Made by a program: the position numbers and the translations under genes
Notes under the pieces: generated by a model
What the model was told of the DNA's origin: nothing
The model's database searches: none
What the model saw: the letters and a program-made list of their open reading frames with translations, nothing else
Part shown: positions 34,364 through 45,000 of the stretch, one piece after another
Layout of the letters: each line of letters starts with the position of its first letter
Numbering within the stretch: position 1 is the first letter of the stretch
Assembly: GCA_021521415.1 (NCBI GenBank)
Contig: JAIQDT010002829.1
Span: 62,001 to 126,000 of the forward strand
DNA from: Bidens hawaiensis
Lineage: Eukaryota > Streptophyta > Magnoliopsida > Asterales > Asteraceae
Reading direction: 5' to 3'
Length of the DNA: 64,000 nucleotides

Positions 34364-36062
34364 TATAAAAGAATCTTAACAAAGTTCAATTTAGTATTTT
34401 CGATATCAATAAAATTTTAATCTTTAATACCCTTTAATGTCTCCAAGACAATTATTGATTAAAATCTAGAATCCAACGTTTCATTCAAATAGTAGTTAGG
34501 TGACCTTTATCTTACTATTCGAATTAACAAGGTAGTCAACGTTTGACGATTGCAACACTTTGCAACTTCTAGTTTTATGGGATCGGTTAAACATCTTATG
34601 TTTAGTTGGTATGTTTAATCCCATCAACACCTTTGAATGCCATGTTAAGGTGACCCTATATTCATGGTCTCCAAATCAAGTCGTCCTACTTACACACACG
34701 TCTGAGTTTACACATATAAGTGGTTAGGTGACCCTAAAGCCAAAAGTATTGTAAAACCACCTTAAGATCACAAGTTTTCTTAAATGTGGTTAGGTGACCC
34801 TATCCCACTATCAAGTCTACAAGTGACTTAAGTGTCATGTAAAAGGATGGTGTTGAACTTGTTTATAAAAGGGATTTTAGTTTTCAAAATTCTAGATTGG
34901 AAAACTATTTATTGTACCTTTCATTTGCATGCATTCAAATGTATGGTACCTTTGAAAAACCAATTTCAAATTCCTTTTAATAAAACCCATTTTATTATGA
35001 AATCCTTAATAGTTAATAAAACCAATTTTATCACTTAACAATTTCAAAGGAATCACTTTTATGCTAGTTGTCAACTTTAATTGTAACATCCATACATGAT
35101 AAAACAATAAAACTAAAACAACCAAACAAGCATAAAATACAAATACATGTTCATAACCATAGCCACCTAGATAGACAACACTTGTTAACCGAAAGAAGTG
35201 GGTCAAAAGGTCTCTCCTAAGGGACGAGCATGACACAAGGTAGAAGATGGTGAACTCCCACTTGACTCTGCATCCAAATTCTTCAAGCGTTCTCATCTTG
35301 TTGTAATCCTTCTTCTTTAATTGGGCTTCATCCAAAATATGGTAGTTGCATCTTCTTTTACAAAATATATCCTAATACATTTTGTCTAGTAAAGGAAGTA
35401 CAACTATTCTACTTATTATTACAAACCATTTGGAAGAATAAATAGATTACAACCCGAATAAAGAATATTACATCCAAATGTATAAATCACAAACGATAAT
35501 TCTTCAATATACACATGGTCATGGCTAGGTAATGAACATCCACACAAACAGGTCAACCTTTGACCAGGCAGGTCAACCCTTGACCAGGAATGGTTCCCCT
35601 TACCCTTAGTTCTCGGCCTAAAACAGAGAACACATATTTCTCGGCCAGAAGACCAAAGCTTCAGAGTTTTAGGCCCGGAAGCTTTGGCTCACCAAGAACC
35701 TATTGTTCTCGGTCAACGCCGAGAACTGTTTTCGGTCAACACCGAGAACTATGGTCTTTGACCATCAGTTCTCGGCCAACCGAGAACCCGGGTATTTGGT
35801 GATTTCGGCTAAACCGAAAACCTTGGTTCCCAACCAAGAGTTTTCGGCTAAATCCGAAAGAATCTGTCCGAACAAGATTTGGTAACCAAATGACCATTTT
35901 CCAGATTTTTTACCACATGCATGTATGGTATAAACTTGGAAAAACAAGGGGCAACCAAAATGCCTAAAGTCCTCGACCAAAATAGTAAAGAATACCATCA
36001 AACCCGAGCACTTTAGAACCCATTTTGAAGCATGTAATCGTATAAGCAGTTCTTGATGCCAT
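34364..36062 (-). other. copia-3 leader, 1.7 kb, with motif repeats and hairpins
   Basis: The stretch between the 5' LTR and gag has no convincing ORF. It contains three copies of a TTAGGTGACC-type motif (about 34497, 34724 and 34790) and a cluster of inverted repeats at 35600-35870 (separate entry). Immediately after the LTR the minus strand reads ATGGCATCAAGAACTGC, a weak match to the tRNA-iMet complement TGGTATCAGAGC and the most likely PBS (36046-36061). Confidence 0.65.
35600..35870 (-). repeat. Cluster of GTTCTCGG...CCGAGAAC hairpins in copia-3 leader
   Basis: Perfect 8-base arms GTTCTCGG and CCGAGAAC pair at 35705-35712/35719-35726 (6-base loop) and 35768-35775/35780-35787 (4-base loop). 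Variants are at about 35730-35749, 35804-35820 and 35842-35860, where the arms read TTTTCGG and CCGAAA. Unpaired TTCTCGGCC half-sites occur at about 35612 and 35638. Confidence 0.85.
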
Positions 36063-36873
36063 TGTTGGGATTTAACAAGATTATCAAAGTCAAAAACAAC
36101 CATTTATTAAGGAAAACGCAGCGGAAATATAAGTTTTAGAATCTTGTTAACCATTACACATAAACCGATTTATGTTAAACCCAATCCAGGATCCATATAC
36201 GATTATCAAGCTATCAAGAACACAACCATAGGGTGTTTAACATACATACCTTCAAGTCCAGAAAACCGAAAGGGATGAAGGTTATAAACGACTAGAATCC
36301 AAGGAAAGGAATCCTCAAGCTTGTATACCCGACAAGCTAATCAACAAACACCAATGCTAGGGATCTTACACTTGCTAGAACTTCTCTTGTTCTTCCTTTG
36401 TTTTACTCGGTCGAGTGGAGAAAGAGAGAAAGAGAGAGTGTCTTATGTGTGTGTAAGAGAAAGTGTAGTGTGTAAGAACCAACATTCAGAAACACCACTA
36501 AGGATGCATGCATTTCTTGAAAAGATAAACAAGAGAGATAGAGGGTAAGAGGGGCCGGGCCCAAAAGGGTTTTTTTTCCCCAGAACCAAAAACTCCAAAT
36601 TGTTTATTTTTCATTATACATTTTATTATTTATCCAAATAAATAATATTTCTCTTAAACATAAATTATCCATATAATTTATTTAACAAACTAATGCAAAT
36701 ATTTAGAAAACCTATTTCCAAATATATAAGTGTTGATAATTATTACATAGATCATATCTAATAATAAATATCGTGGCATTTGTTTTGCTTGTTATTGGGT
36801 ATGACCAGACTTGGAACAATACGTACTAGCCATATCAACTCTAATATGTGTCTTGGGCAGATTAATTCCAACA
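36063..36873 (-). repeat. copia-3 5' LTR / tandem junction LTR, 811 bp
   Basis: Starts TGTTGGGATTTAAC and ends AATTCCAACA on the plus strand, matching 28768-29580. On the right it continues into the 3' region of another copy of the family rather than into unrelated DNA, so this LTR is shared between two tandem internal regions. Confidence 0.93.
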
Positions 36874-37796
36874 ATCTTCCACTTGCACAAGATACATAGA
36901 AGATTGATGCAAATAGCAAATACCGCCTAACAACGGTTTACTATCCCTAATACGCATGACGAAGTGCCATTCAATAACATCATTCCTTTCAAGTCCCATA
37001 CTTAAAATGATTTAGGTGAAACTATCATTTATCCTTTTATCACAAATGTCATGTTAAATCCAAAGACACAGAGTGATCATTCTCTGTTGATTTAACTTAT
37101 CAGGCCTTAGACATTTAACTCTCAACGAATAAGAGGGACAAATCCTCTATTGACTACATACATCTCTTACTATCTCATTGTATTACTCTTGAGCTTAGCC
37201 TTATGTACTGACATATTTCAGAGCAGCGAAGAACTAAGTCAAAGAATAATAGTCAGTGAATATCAAGACCCTATATGTATCTCAGGTCGGAGGATACTAT
37301 GATGTTCACCTTTACTCAAATTTACTTATGATCACAAATCACAAGGATTCCCTGCAGTAAACTTGAGGGCGGGTCAGTCCAATATTTATCCCATAAATAT
37401 CTATGAACCTTGGCAGCAAACCCTTTGCTATATTCATACCTCATGAATATCTACCAATCCAAGTTCATAATAGTCTTATTTTCATATTTGTTCCCACAAC
37501 TATGATCGACTACGGACGTTTAGAATAATTCAAATTATTCACGGATTTAAACATACTAAAATGGAATATAACTCAAGAATATGACCATAACCAAAACCAT
37601 ATGATTAAGTTAAAATAAAATTGTTCCAATATCCAAATACAAAATTCTGATCAAATCCAATCACTATAATATCGAAGTCCTAAGGCGCAAGTATGACCCT
37701 CATGCTTCGGCCTTTCAAGGAGTTTCGTTAGTGGGTCCGTAATATTTTGATCAGTGTGAACTTTGCGAATACATATCTTTCCTTTTTCAACTTCAT
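36874..37796 (-). mobile_element. Second copia-3-family copy, 3' end only
   Basis: Minus strand: RNase H tail (37796-37651: EKGKICIRKVHTDQNITDPL, then TKLLERPKHEGHTCALGL) and 3' untranslated region to the polypurine tract at 36874. It matches 29581-30500 a few percent diverged. The sequence changes abruptly at about 37790-37800, joining in frame to a gag N-terminus. The rest of this copy is missing. Confidence 0.88.
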
Positions 37797-38146
37797 CCCA
37801 TATCTTTCCTTTCACAATCTTTATACTTGAATCGGTCAAGTTGTTGCTTCAGCCTTTCTTTCTTGGTATTCTTCAGTTCTGTATTGCCTTCAAATATATC
37901 CATGATAAGCCCAACTTCAGCATGGCTAAGGCTCTGCCATCAACCTTTTTCATTCTAGCTTCAAAAACAGGGTTGTTGTTTGTTCCATCTGGCATATAGG
38001 GTCCAGACTTGATAGAATGCCACATCTCTACATCGTTGTAGCACACTGCGGCTTCAAACAGCACTTTCCATTTGATATAGTTTTCCTGTCCATACAATCT
38101 AGGAATTTTGTTAGTAGACACTTCTTGCTCATCATATCAAGACATC
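37797..38146 (-). pseudogene. gag: Ty1/copia gag N-terminus, probably copia-2
   Basis: The minus strand has ATG at 38146, then a TGA as third codon, then YDEQEVSTNKIPRLYGQENY, IKWKVLFEAAVCYNDVEMWH and SIKSGPY, typical of a plant copia gag start. After a frameshift near 37895 it reads NTKKERLKQQLDRFKYK, a UBN2-like stretch, up to the junction at 37797. If copia-3 and its partner are removed, this lies upstream of the rest of copia-2 gag at 28767, in the right orientation; roughly the second half of the UBN2 domain would be missing. Assignment to copia-2 is inference. Confidence 0.65.
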
Positions 38147-38377
38147 ATTTTGGTATTTTGAAAAAACAAGTAAAATTTGTAAATCTTGAAAATCTTGAAC
38201 AAACTTAAACACTCTATTGAAAAATAATCACATCTGTGGATGAAATCCTCATATCTGATATAACTGGTCAGATAAGAGAAATAACAGATTATCATATTGA
38301 CAATTTTAGCCCCTATAACATACAGATATGACATATTTAGTCCATAAGACCTAGCATTAGACAATATTGCACTAACA
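38147..38377 (-). repeat. Candidate LTR fragment between ORF3 and gag
   Basis: The minus strand begins TGTTAGTGCAATATTG right after a polypurine tract, as a 3' LTR would. Only 231 bases separate this point from the gag start, and I find no tRNA-Met PBS, so the LTR end and PBS are probably deleted or the LTR is unusually short. No second copy is in the window. Confidence 0.5.
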
Positions 38378-38388
38378 TACTCCCCCTT
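38378..38388 (-). other. Candidate polypurine tract after ORF3 copy A
   Basis: Minus strand CCAAGGGGGAGTA directly before TGTTAGTG. This places ORF3 copy A just upstream of a 3' LTR, as expected for an extra ORF between pol and LTR. Confidence 0.65.
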
Positions 38389-40323
38389 GGATGTCGCTAG
38401 GTCTTTGTATCTTCAATCCATGCCAACTACCCTCTTACGATACTCCTTTCTTGATTTTTTGAATGACGACTTTGTTGATCCTTGTTGTGATGTTGGACGT
38501 GAAACTCCAATCAGCATAAATTGAAATTTATTCCACGATGCCTGAGTAACACGATTCTAACGTTCAGCTTCCATCTCAGCCTCAAATCTTTCTTGTTCTT
38601 CACTAACTGCTCTTTAGTTTGTTTCCCAAGCCCTTCCAGAATGAATCTTCTTATCAAAGCATAAATCCACCACTTTCTGGAACTGGTTGGCTTGAGTCTT
38701 GACTTTATCATTAGTGCATTGGATCCTATTCAAATGTAATACCTCTATGTATTTCAACGAACAATTCACGAACCACATCGGATCATACACTCGAATCACA
38801 TCTTACTTCTCTTCCGCACGATCCATACTTGCTTCACTAGTCAAAGCTAAGTAAGACCAACAAAGGAAATAAGGATGAAAATATTGTTTCATTAGGTACA
38901 ACGGTATCACGCGTAGCTAGTCTGGCCTCGAATACCTCAGCGTCCAAATCAACTCACCTTCCGGGTTCTTCCTTGATTTATACATGAATACGTTAGGAAC
39001 TTGAGGTGTCCATTTCTTAAATCCCCGTTTAGCCTCATTCACCATAAACTCCCAAATCTCCCTCACATGTCCTTTTCGGCTTTTAGAGAAAGTCATAATG
39101 CATACATATATCATACACATCATACCACGACAATGACTTCAACTCCATTAAACTATTGAAGTATTGAACTCCAAAAAGTCATTTAATTGCAATGTTCCGA
39201 ATCTTGCTCAAGTATGCGATGCTAATTCATTTACCCAATGCCATATCCTTTTGTGTCTTCTTGTAGTATGTCACCGGGTTTAAGAACACTTTCTTTGGTT
39301 CAAAAACACGATCTGGAAACCATTCTTTCATTTAATCCTTACTGACTTTCTTTGGTTGTGCATATGGTTTTGGTTCCATCTCGATTTCCTCAACAAAAGC
39401 CTCGTCAAAAGCATCAAATTCTTCGTTTTCACCAACATATTTGACTGCTTCAGGTGTATCATCAAACTCTACATCTTGATTTAATCCATTTTCATTTATC
39501 TCTGTCTCGTGAATATCCTTCTCAAATTCAAACGTTAGATCTTCAACAGAAACATCCAACATTTTAGCCAATTCAGACTTATCAACTGGAATCTCCCCCT
39601 CCTCTAAATCATCCACCATGTTGGATACTCAAAAATTAGAAGTATCAAAATCTTCTAACTCCTCCAATGGTTTTTTAGTAGCTGCACTTTTAGATTCAGA
39701 CTCCTGTTGCGGTTCATTATGTTGAACATCACCGCTAACAGAGTCAATCTTCTCTTCAGACTCACCAGAAATAGCACCAGTACCTCCTTGAGGAGTATCA
39801 TCATCATCTAAATCATCATAGTCATCATCAGCTGAATCCCCAAAATCCAATTTCTCCTCATCTTCTTTATCTGCTTCCTCCTTTTCTTCCTCAAGAACCT
39901 TAGTCTCATCAACAACAGTTTCAACAGGTACAACTATCGTTTCAAGCACAAATTCAATATCTTGTACAACAACATCACTAGATCCTCCAGCCTGCACAAA
40001 GGCATCATCAATTATGATAGACTTTGACTTGCCCTTTTCAGCTGCTTTCTCTGCATCACAATCAACACGATAAGTTGCTTCAGCAACACCAATGTCACCA
40101 CCATATACTCTTTCAAACATGGTTTCACTAGCTTTAGTTTTATCGACTTTAGAATTAAGTCTAATCCCGAGCTTATTCTCAATGATGACAAAGTATTTCA
40201 TGTGTTCCACCAATAAATCATCGGATATCTTCCTTTTTCGTTCACTCGCATCCAACCTTTTCTTGATTTCAACATTATTAGCCCTTAGACGATCATTATC
40301 CTTCACAAGACTTGTAATCTTAA
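38389..40323 (-). pseudogene. ORF3 copy A, C-terminal part, unknown function
   Basis: Minus strand continues ORF3 after the solo LTR. From 40323: ITSLVKDNDRLRANNVEIKK, DLLVEHMKYFVIIENKLGIR (a predicted coiled coil with heptad Leu/Ile), then a strongly acidic tract (DKEDEEKLDFGDSADDDYDD) and FDTSNF with a stop at 39629. A second open segment (39619-39332) starts VDDLEEGEIPVDKSELAKML. Further pieces to 38511 carry KSLSWYDVYDICMHYDFL, YDPMWFVNCSLKYIEVLHLN and RIQCTNDKVKTQANQFQKVV. Copy B preserves the coiled coil and acidic tract but stops before the rest. Confidence 0.6.
40319..40323. repeat. Target-site duplication CTTAA, left
   Basis: CTTAA flanks the solo LTR on both sides (40319-40323 and 43456-43460), the 5-bp duplication expected of LTR-retrotransposon integration. 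Confidence 0.9.
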
Positions 40324-43300
40324 TGTAACGATTCCAACAAAACCCGGTATACCCTAACCGGTAGACAATAGTTACGTTATATTTAACGTCGGGTACATGA
40401 ATTACCATAGTAATTATACGAGAATACGTGGTTCACCGTATCGATTGTACGTGAATATATAATTCATCGTATTGAATATGCGATCAATCGATCGATAGTT
40501 ATTGAAACCCGAATGAATCGAGGGTTCAATTATAGACGATATCTATAATATTTAGTGATTTTACGAAGCATTCATGCTTCGGGATAAGTGAAGTACGGCA
40601 CAGAAAAAGAATTTCGATTTAATGGTACGTCGGTACGTTAAACGAAACCTTTAATACCAAACCAAGCAAGAGACGATCGATCAAGCCGAAAAAGATGCGC
40701 GATAATTAATGATATGATGTTTTAAGTTAATAAATGTCATGGTTTAAGTTTTTAAAGTTCTTAAATCGGTTTTATATAAATTTCATTTTTAAGCCGAAAA
40801 ACGACCGTTTTAGCCTCGTTTTAAGCCAAATTAAAGATTTAACCGAAAAACGAACTGAACCAGATTATCCAAAACATTATCCGGATTGCGGATATCCAAA
40901 CATGTGGCTAAGAATGAAGAGGTGGGTCCCACCCCACCCCCTCACTACACCGATCGGACCTAAGGGTCCAACCCCATGCCCTCATTTCTTTTTTTTACAC
41001 AAACACTCCCAAGTTCTTCAATCCTCTCAAGATCATGATCCAAAACCGAGCTTTTGTAGCAAGAAAACAAGGTAAATAACCGAGTTAATCACGTGTTCAT
41101 CTTCGTTTCTTGAGTTGGTTTGCAAGAAAATGAGGTTTCAAAGATGAAAACCGATTCTTGCGTGATCAAGTGATGTATACGGGTTATACAAGGGATCTTG
41201 GTCCAAGAAAGGAGTTAAACGAAGCAAAAATGAATTTTTACGGTTAAATCTTTGTTTTTGGAATCATAACCGAAACCATGAAAGAAATGGCTTGATCGTG
41301 AGTGTGACTTGCTTGGTATTGTGGTATGTTGTTTGTAGGTTCTGTATTTAGTGGTAAATAAGGCGGAAAGACGAGTTTGTAGCTTGTAGTGGCGGAAAAC
41401 GAAAGGTATATTCGGTTATGTTCGGTTTTGGAGTTTTTGGACAGATTGTTGATGCTTTAGAGTTAGGTCATGAAATTTTACAGAGGTGTTAAACACATGA
41501 AAATAAGGGTTCTGTGAATGTTTGGTAATTTTTGGATAAAGGATGAATATTTGGTGAATTTAATGCTCGGTTTTGGCTAAAAATGGTGAAAAATAGTTAA
41601 ATATCATGAAAAATTCTGGAAAATTGCAGATAAGCTTTTTATAACATGTAAAAGTCACAAACAAAATTTGAGGTCAGTTGGAGAAGTCTAAGTAGGCTTT
41701 TCGGTTAAACGAGTTCTAGGGTTTTCTAGCTCGGTTTTAGTGAAAATGGCATGTAAAAGAAGATCTTGGTTCTGGAAAAAGTACAGGGGACTATGTGGAT
41801 GGCAGGGGACATCCAGGAAAAATTTGGGATTTTTCTAAGATCGTTTGGTATTTACGACATATTTAGTGTTTGAATGGTGTTTAAAAATAGATACATAAAT
41901 TTTAAATATAGAAATTAACTCTGGAAATATTTTTATAAAATTCCCCACTGTCAAAAAGTGATTTGTGTAAAATTTCAAGATCTGAGACTAAACGGATAAT
42001 TATTCGTGCTAAAAAGAAGATAAAAACAAACTTTTAAAGTCTAAAACGCATAAACCGGTAAAGTTCGTCTAAACGAGCTGACTGGTGTATAAAAACCCTA
42101 AAAATGACCTATTTTCATATAGTTGAGTTAAACAAGTAAAAATAAATCATCTGAAAATAATTCGGATGATTTGGGTATTTTAACCGATTTAACAGTTTCC
42201 GGTACGCTAAAGACGGAAACGGGTCCCGCGGCCAATCGGGGCGTCTAAACCGAGCACAAATTTCACAAATTTAATTAAATTATCAGTCAACCACTACTTT
42301 CGGGTCGTGTGTGACAAAACTCATTTTTGAAACGTAAAAACGGATAACCGTGCTAGGCACGCAAAACGAGAAAAACAACTAATAGTAATTATGACCATGG
42401 AACTCTAAACGATATCACAATCTGAGTCCGGAGAAGTGTTTCTGGGTTAACCTTGCCCCCAGAACGGGTACAGTGCTGGGTTAACAGTGTCCCCAGATGT
42501 ACCGGTTGATACGGTTAAAGATTATATAAACAATAATTGTATAATAACGATCGTAGGGATCATATTACAGATTGGACGTATTAACTGATAATGATTGTTG
42601 TTACCTGCTTGCATGTGCTAAGGTGAGTTTCACGAGCCCCTTTTTCTGAATTGTTTTTAAATATTTTCCCGGGGCGGAAGCATGTTACTACTGAAATGTT
42701 TAAGTACATATTGAACGCATGGATTTGCGTGGATTTATATATATTTTATTGTACGGGAATCGTACGGAAATGTACTAAGATGGTAATTGTCTGAGTTGCT
42801 AACATTCTAAGGCCCCGGAACACGAGTGATTAACTGAAAGTCGGTAGAGTGTGGATAGTACTATTGGTCTGACAAACCCAACTGGTCCGGCATGGATTTG
42901 CTGATGTTTCCCAGACAGTTGCACATGTCTATTTTGGGTGTTATATATATTTTGCTATGTAATGTTAGACATAGCGGTTTGGGGCAGTTCCGTGGGAGGG
43001 GGATATGCCACGGGTCCGTGGGCGGGGGATATGCCACGGGGGTTGTGTGTGATAGTCAGAGGTTTCACTTGTGGGCTCAGCATAATTACATCGATAATAT
43101 TATATTTTGATAATGGTTTATCATGGTTTACTCGAATTGTGAAACTCACCAACTATTCGTAGTTGACCCGTTTTCTCACATGCTTTTCAGGTACAACTAA
43201 GATGAAGTGATTGCTTACGTGCTAAGTGCTTGATGTGTGTAAGATTTGCGTGCGGAATGTTAGGATACATTATAATAAATAGAATTATGTATCGTATTGT

Positions 43301-43455
43301 ATGATGTGTGTATCACCTAGACGGTAATGAAATACGAGATAATGTAATTTTGAAGTATATTAATGTATTCAGTTTTCTTTATAAGCAATGTGGTTGATAT
43401 CAGAGGTGTCTGTTGCATCCCGTTTACGTTTCCGCTGCGGTTACGGGGTGTTACA
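40324..43455 (+). mobile_element. Solo LTR of a Ty3/gypsy element, 3132 bp
   Basis: Starts TGTAACGATTCC and ends GGGGTGTTACA, flanked by CTTAA duplications. There is no internal coding sequence and no second LTR inside, so it is a solo LTR left by recombination between two LTRs. Near its end it carries GAAACTCACCAAC (43139) and ACATGCTTTTCAGG (43178), the same signature as the gypsy-3 LTR in the opposite orientation, so a related but distinct gypsy lineage is likely. Removing it with one CTTAA joins the two parts of ORF3 copy A in frame. Confidence 0.92.
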
Positions 43456-43460
43456 CTTAA
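43456..43460. repeat. Target-site duplication CTTAA, right
   Basis: Right copy of the duplication flanking the solo LTR 40324-43455. Confidence 0.9.
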
Positions 43461-45000
43461 CCTCTTGATTTTCCACTTTATCTTTTAACAAATCAAATTC
43501 AACTCTTGATGATCCAACCAATTGCAAATAATCATCAGAAAAGTTTCCAAAAGATTGTTGTGATGCTTTAGGATCAGTCTTTTGAGATTCTTGTTGCACG
43601 AGCTCTTCAATAATTTGATTAGTTTTAGAAAACTTCTGAGCAGTAGGAGTTATCATAAGTTTATCAATAGCATCATCCAAACTCACTACTAATTCAGGTG
43701 TCTTTTCAGGTTCAGCAGCGTTTGATGTCTCTGTAGTCTTTTAAACATTCACACATGTATCCTCTGGTTCATCAACCAAGCATGAAACAATCACAGATCT
43801 ATTAACCATATGCTTTACACGCTTCTTTTTCGGCTTGCTAGGCTCAGGAACATACATCTCGTCTTTATCATCTTGATCAAACTTGTACTTTGTTCGTCTC
43901 TCCTTTCTCAAATCATGCATAGCCCGAGGATCAACCCAAATAGTCTAATTAACTTCAGGATCAGATTCAGTTTCCTCTCCATCTAGATAAGTAGTTGGTT
44001 CAGTATTAACAACATTTGGTTCAACAACAACATGTTGTTGTTGTGGAGTAGGAATAGGAGCAGGAGGTGTTATCGGCTTAGCTTTAACTGTTCGCTTTTT
44101 TTTCTTTTTAACATTTTATCACCCTTCAGCTACATCTTCCTCAGCTTTCACAAACCAACGTCCACCAATAGGCACAAACCATTGGATACGAACGTTTTCG
44201 TTTTCTCGATCATAATCACTACCATCATTCCTCCATTTGTTATCAGATGGTGCAACATACTTAGAATTGCGTAAATGCCCAAATAAAGTTCTAAAAACAG
44301 GTATTTCCTCCTCTGATTTCTTCATGAACGACTTGAGCTTAACACATCCATTAACCAACATGTGTGTTGATTTCATCTCTTCACCCAACTTGACAACACC
44401 AGGAAACTGATGATCAACCATCAGTTGAATGAACATCGGATACATAAGCCACTTGTTGTCAAAGTACATTTTCATGTGCTCAAATATAACTTTGGAGAAG
44501 TTATATTTTAGGTTCATGCATAAAGAAGTCAACATGCACATATGGTAATCCAAAATTTCCTTATACCTGCCTTTTCTATGTCCCTAACACTGAACGATCA
44601 CGTGGACCATGAAATTGAATAGTCTTGATAATCTCATCTTTAAATAAGTAACTCTATTCACCTCATTCTGATAACCCATCCTCTGCAAACATCCCTTGAC
44701 CATCCGTTCAAGAGCAGTTAGATCAGTAGATTCATCATGTATCTCCAGCACATCCCTTAACACTTGTTCAGATACTATAATCTCCTTGCCTTGAACAATA
44801 GACTTTATGCCCTCTTCTTCTAGCTTGGAATTTTTCTAGAATTCCTCAACAATCTCCTTGATAATCACAGTGTTCGCCTTTATAGCCTTTAGAATCCTCT
44901 ATCTTTCAAAGAACGGTAATATGACACGAAAAGGTTCCATCTTGTCATCTGATCCATCCAAGAATGCACAAATGTTGTGATTAGCATCAAAATCTTTTAT
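43456..45000 (-). pseudogene. ORF3 copy A, N-terminal part, unknown function
   Basis: The first methionine is at 44940 (MEPFRV), but the frame stays open upstream to about 45000 (ICAFLDGSDDK precedes it), so the real start may lie in an upstream exon or be lost. Downstream: EIIVSEQVLRDVLEI, VKGCLQRMGYQNEVN, YKEILDYHMCMLTSLCMNLK, YNFSKVIFEHMKMYFDNKWL, MYPMFIQLMVDHQFP (44553-44119), then WFVPIGGRWFVKAEEDVAEG. A Thr/Pro-rich stretch (43456-44100) ends at the solo LTR. Broken by stops near 44588, 44109 and 43743. The family has no function I can name. Confidence 0.6.

Larger units (their letters stand above)
28768..36873 (-). mobile_element. copia-3: nearly complete Ty1/copia with two LTRs
   Basis: Minus strand order: 5' LTR (36873-36063), leader (36062-34364), gag-pol (34363-30357), 3' untranslated region with polypurine tract (30356-29581), 3' LTR (29580-28768). 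The LTRs are 811 and 813 bp and differ at about 3 percent of positions over the first 300 bases by eye, so insertion is fairly young. The family differs from copia-1 and -2. The left flank CCTTG (28763-28767) has no partner at the right because the right LTR is followed by another copy of the same family. A few single-base indels break gag-pol. Confidence 0.93.

Noticed and set aside
40734..41075. Plus-strand ORF of 113 codons in the solo LTR
   Set aside because: LTR sequence; no similarity to a known domain and no conserved copy elsewhere in the window.
38389..45000. Calling ORF3 an envelope gene
   Set aside because: No signal peptide, transmembrane segment or fusion-like motif seen; position before a candidate LTR alone is not enough.
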